Translations under genes and position numbers: made by a program | Shown here: one piece after another, positions 63,189-64,000 of the stretch | Position numbering within the stretch: position 1 is the stretch's first letter | Layout: every line of letters begins with the position of its first letter | NCBI GenBank assembly: GCA_041665785.1 | Contig: JBAYIE010000024.1 | Span: 1 to 64,000 of the forward strand | DNA: 64,000 nucleotides | Origin: JBAYIE01 sp041665785 | GTDB taxonomy: Bacteria > Bacteroidota > Bacteroidia > UKL13-3 | Direction of reading: 5' to 3' | Notes under the pieces: model-generated | Told to the model about the DNA's origin: nothing | Database searches by the model: none | What the model saw: the letters and a program-made list of their open reading frames with translations, nothing else

Positions 63189-63887
63189 TTAAACGCCCGG
63201 AACAGATTTAGTGTCAACTGCAATACCGGGGCTCATGGTACTTGAAATACTGATTCCTCTCAGGTAGGTACCTTTGGCGGATGAAGGTTTCAACTTCATG
63301 ATGGTTTGAATCAATTCCACCGCATTGTCGTAAAGTTTCTCAGGGGCGAATGATGCCTTACCAATAGAGGTATGGATTGCGCCTTCTTTATCCACTTTAA
63401 AATCAATTTTACCGGCTTTTACTTCTCTTACTACTTTGCCGATTTCAAGGGTAACAGTACCCGATTTCGGATTTGGCATGAGGTTACGGGGACCCAGGAT
63501 TTTTCCTAATTTCCCCAATTTAGCCATTACGTTAGGCTGAGTTACGATAATGTCTACATCGGTCCATCCTTTTGAGATTTTTTCGATGTATTCGTCTAAT
63601 CCTACGTAATCAGCACCGGCTTCCTGTGCTTCTGCAACTTTCTCCGGAGTTACCAGGGCAAGTACTTTTACGTCTTTACCTGTTCCGTGCGGGAGGGATA
63701 CAACACCACGAACCATTTGATTGGCCTTCTTTGGATCAACACCCAAACGGATATCGATATCAACAGAAGAATCAAATTTCGTATATGAAATTTCCTTCAC
63801 CAGCTTAGAAGCTTCAGTCAGAGCATAATGCTTGGAAGCATCCACTTTGCCGATCACTGCTTTTCTTTTCTTTGTTATTCTGGTCAT
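63189..63887 (-). CDS. rplA: 50S ribosomal protein uL1
   Basis: This 232-residue protein forms the L1 stalk and is usually the translational repressor of its own operon. Motifs include LGPRNLMPNPKSGTV and IDIRLGVDPKKANQMVRG. It lies 12 bases after rplK and 11 before rplJ. Confidence 0.98.
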   Translation of the reverse strand: MTRITKKRKAVIGKVDASKHYALTEASKLVKEISYTKFDSSVDIDIRLGVDPKKANQMVRGVVSLPHGTGKDVKVLALVTPEKVAEAQEAGADYVGLDEYIEKISKGWTDVDIIVTQPNVMAKLGKLGKILGPRNLMPNPKSGTVTLEIGKVVREVKAGKIDFKVDKEGAIHTSIGKASFAPEKLYDNAVELIQTIMKLKPSSAKGTYLRGISISSTMSPGIAVDTKSVPGV

Positions 63888-63899
63888 TGTGTAGTTATT

Positions 63900-64000
63900 T
63901 TAATTTTTCACTTCAAATGGGGCATCACCCGTAACAGTGATTCCCATGCTCCGTGCAGATCCGGCTACCATTTTCATAGCTGATTCTACTTTAAAGCAAT
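63900..64000 (-). CDS. rplK: 50S ribosomal protein uL11, C-terminal fragment (cut by window edge)
   Basis: The last 32-33 codons are present, ending with MKMVAGSARSMGITVTG and DAPFEVKN. This is the conserved C-terminal rRNA-binding helix of uL11 (KMVAGSARSMGI). The gene continues beyond the window on the minus strand, and the operon promoter lies outside. Confidence 0.9.
   Translation of the reverse strand, partial: CFKVESAMKMVAGSARSMGITVTGDAPFEVKN

Overview
This window reads as a chromosomal core region of a free-living member of the Bacteroidota. Six things support this. The gene set is typical of the phylum: an rpsP-rimM-trmD-rplS operon, truB-uppP-DUF3098-ftsX, DUF3822-rsmD-coaD, a DUF3467 gene beside rpoC, and bactofilin-atpZ. 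There are parts or clients of the type IX secretion/gliding system: an SprE/PorW-like lipoprotein, a PorE-like multidomain protein, and a giant PKD protein with a gliding-type C-terminal domain. Several genes are preceded by the phylum's -7 box TAnnTTTG, sometimes with TTTG about 19 bases upstream. Shine-Dalgarno sites are not obvious. The genus cannot be fixed from the sequence. No tRNA, rRNA, CRISPR array, prophage or transposase gene was seen.

Layout: 1-6.0 kb carries nhaA (bracketed by direct repeats), a DUF1223 protein, an M16 protease and a DUF6580 membrane protein. 6.5-11 kb has the PorE-like protein and Lon. 11-15.7 kb on the minus strand has ftsX-DUF3098-uppP-truB and a DegP-type protease. 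15.9-26.9 kb on the plus strand has an anti-sigma-like membrane protein coupled to dapF, a SNF2 helicase, an NtrC-type regulator, Sua5, a YiiX-like hydrolase, a RidA protein and MutS2. 26.9-34.4 kb has a membrane metallophosphoesterase, ispE, valS and the rpsP operon. 34.5-40.2 kb has small envelope or unknown genes, coaD-rsmD-DUF3822, a thioesterase and an alpha-oxoamine synthase (sphingolipid or sulfonolipid synthesis). 40.5-53.5 kb is an envelope region: an OmpA protein with thrombospondin type 3 repeats, atpZ, bactofilin, a short M23-leader-like protein, SprE, a class A penicillin-binding protein, the PKD protein and an MFS transporter. 53.5-64 kb is DUF3467 and the rplK-rplA-rplJ-rplL-rpoB-rpoC operon, truncated in rplK at the window edge.

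Functional themes are cell envelope growth (FtsX, UppP, PBP1A, bactofilin, DapF), surface secretion (SprE, PorE-like, PKD protein), protein quality control (Lon, DegP, M16) and information processing (RNA polymerase, ribosomal proteins, TrmD, RimM, RsmD, TruB, Sua5, ValS, MutS2). Translational coupling by overlapping TTGA links the anti-sigma-like gene to dapF and sprE to the penicillin-binding protein.

The least explained content lies between genes. Four families of short dispersed repeats are present: an AT-rich 'TTCGTAATTCG' family in four arrays, a GC-rich REP-like element in two copies, a run of three small hairpins with compensatory changes, and a 24-28 bp hairpin in three places. I did not find a convincing new multi-gene system. 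The most promising leads are these repeats, the nhaA bracket, and the isolated M23-leader-like/bactofilin/atpZ group next to sprE.
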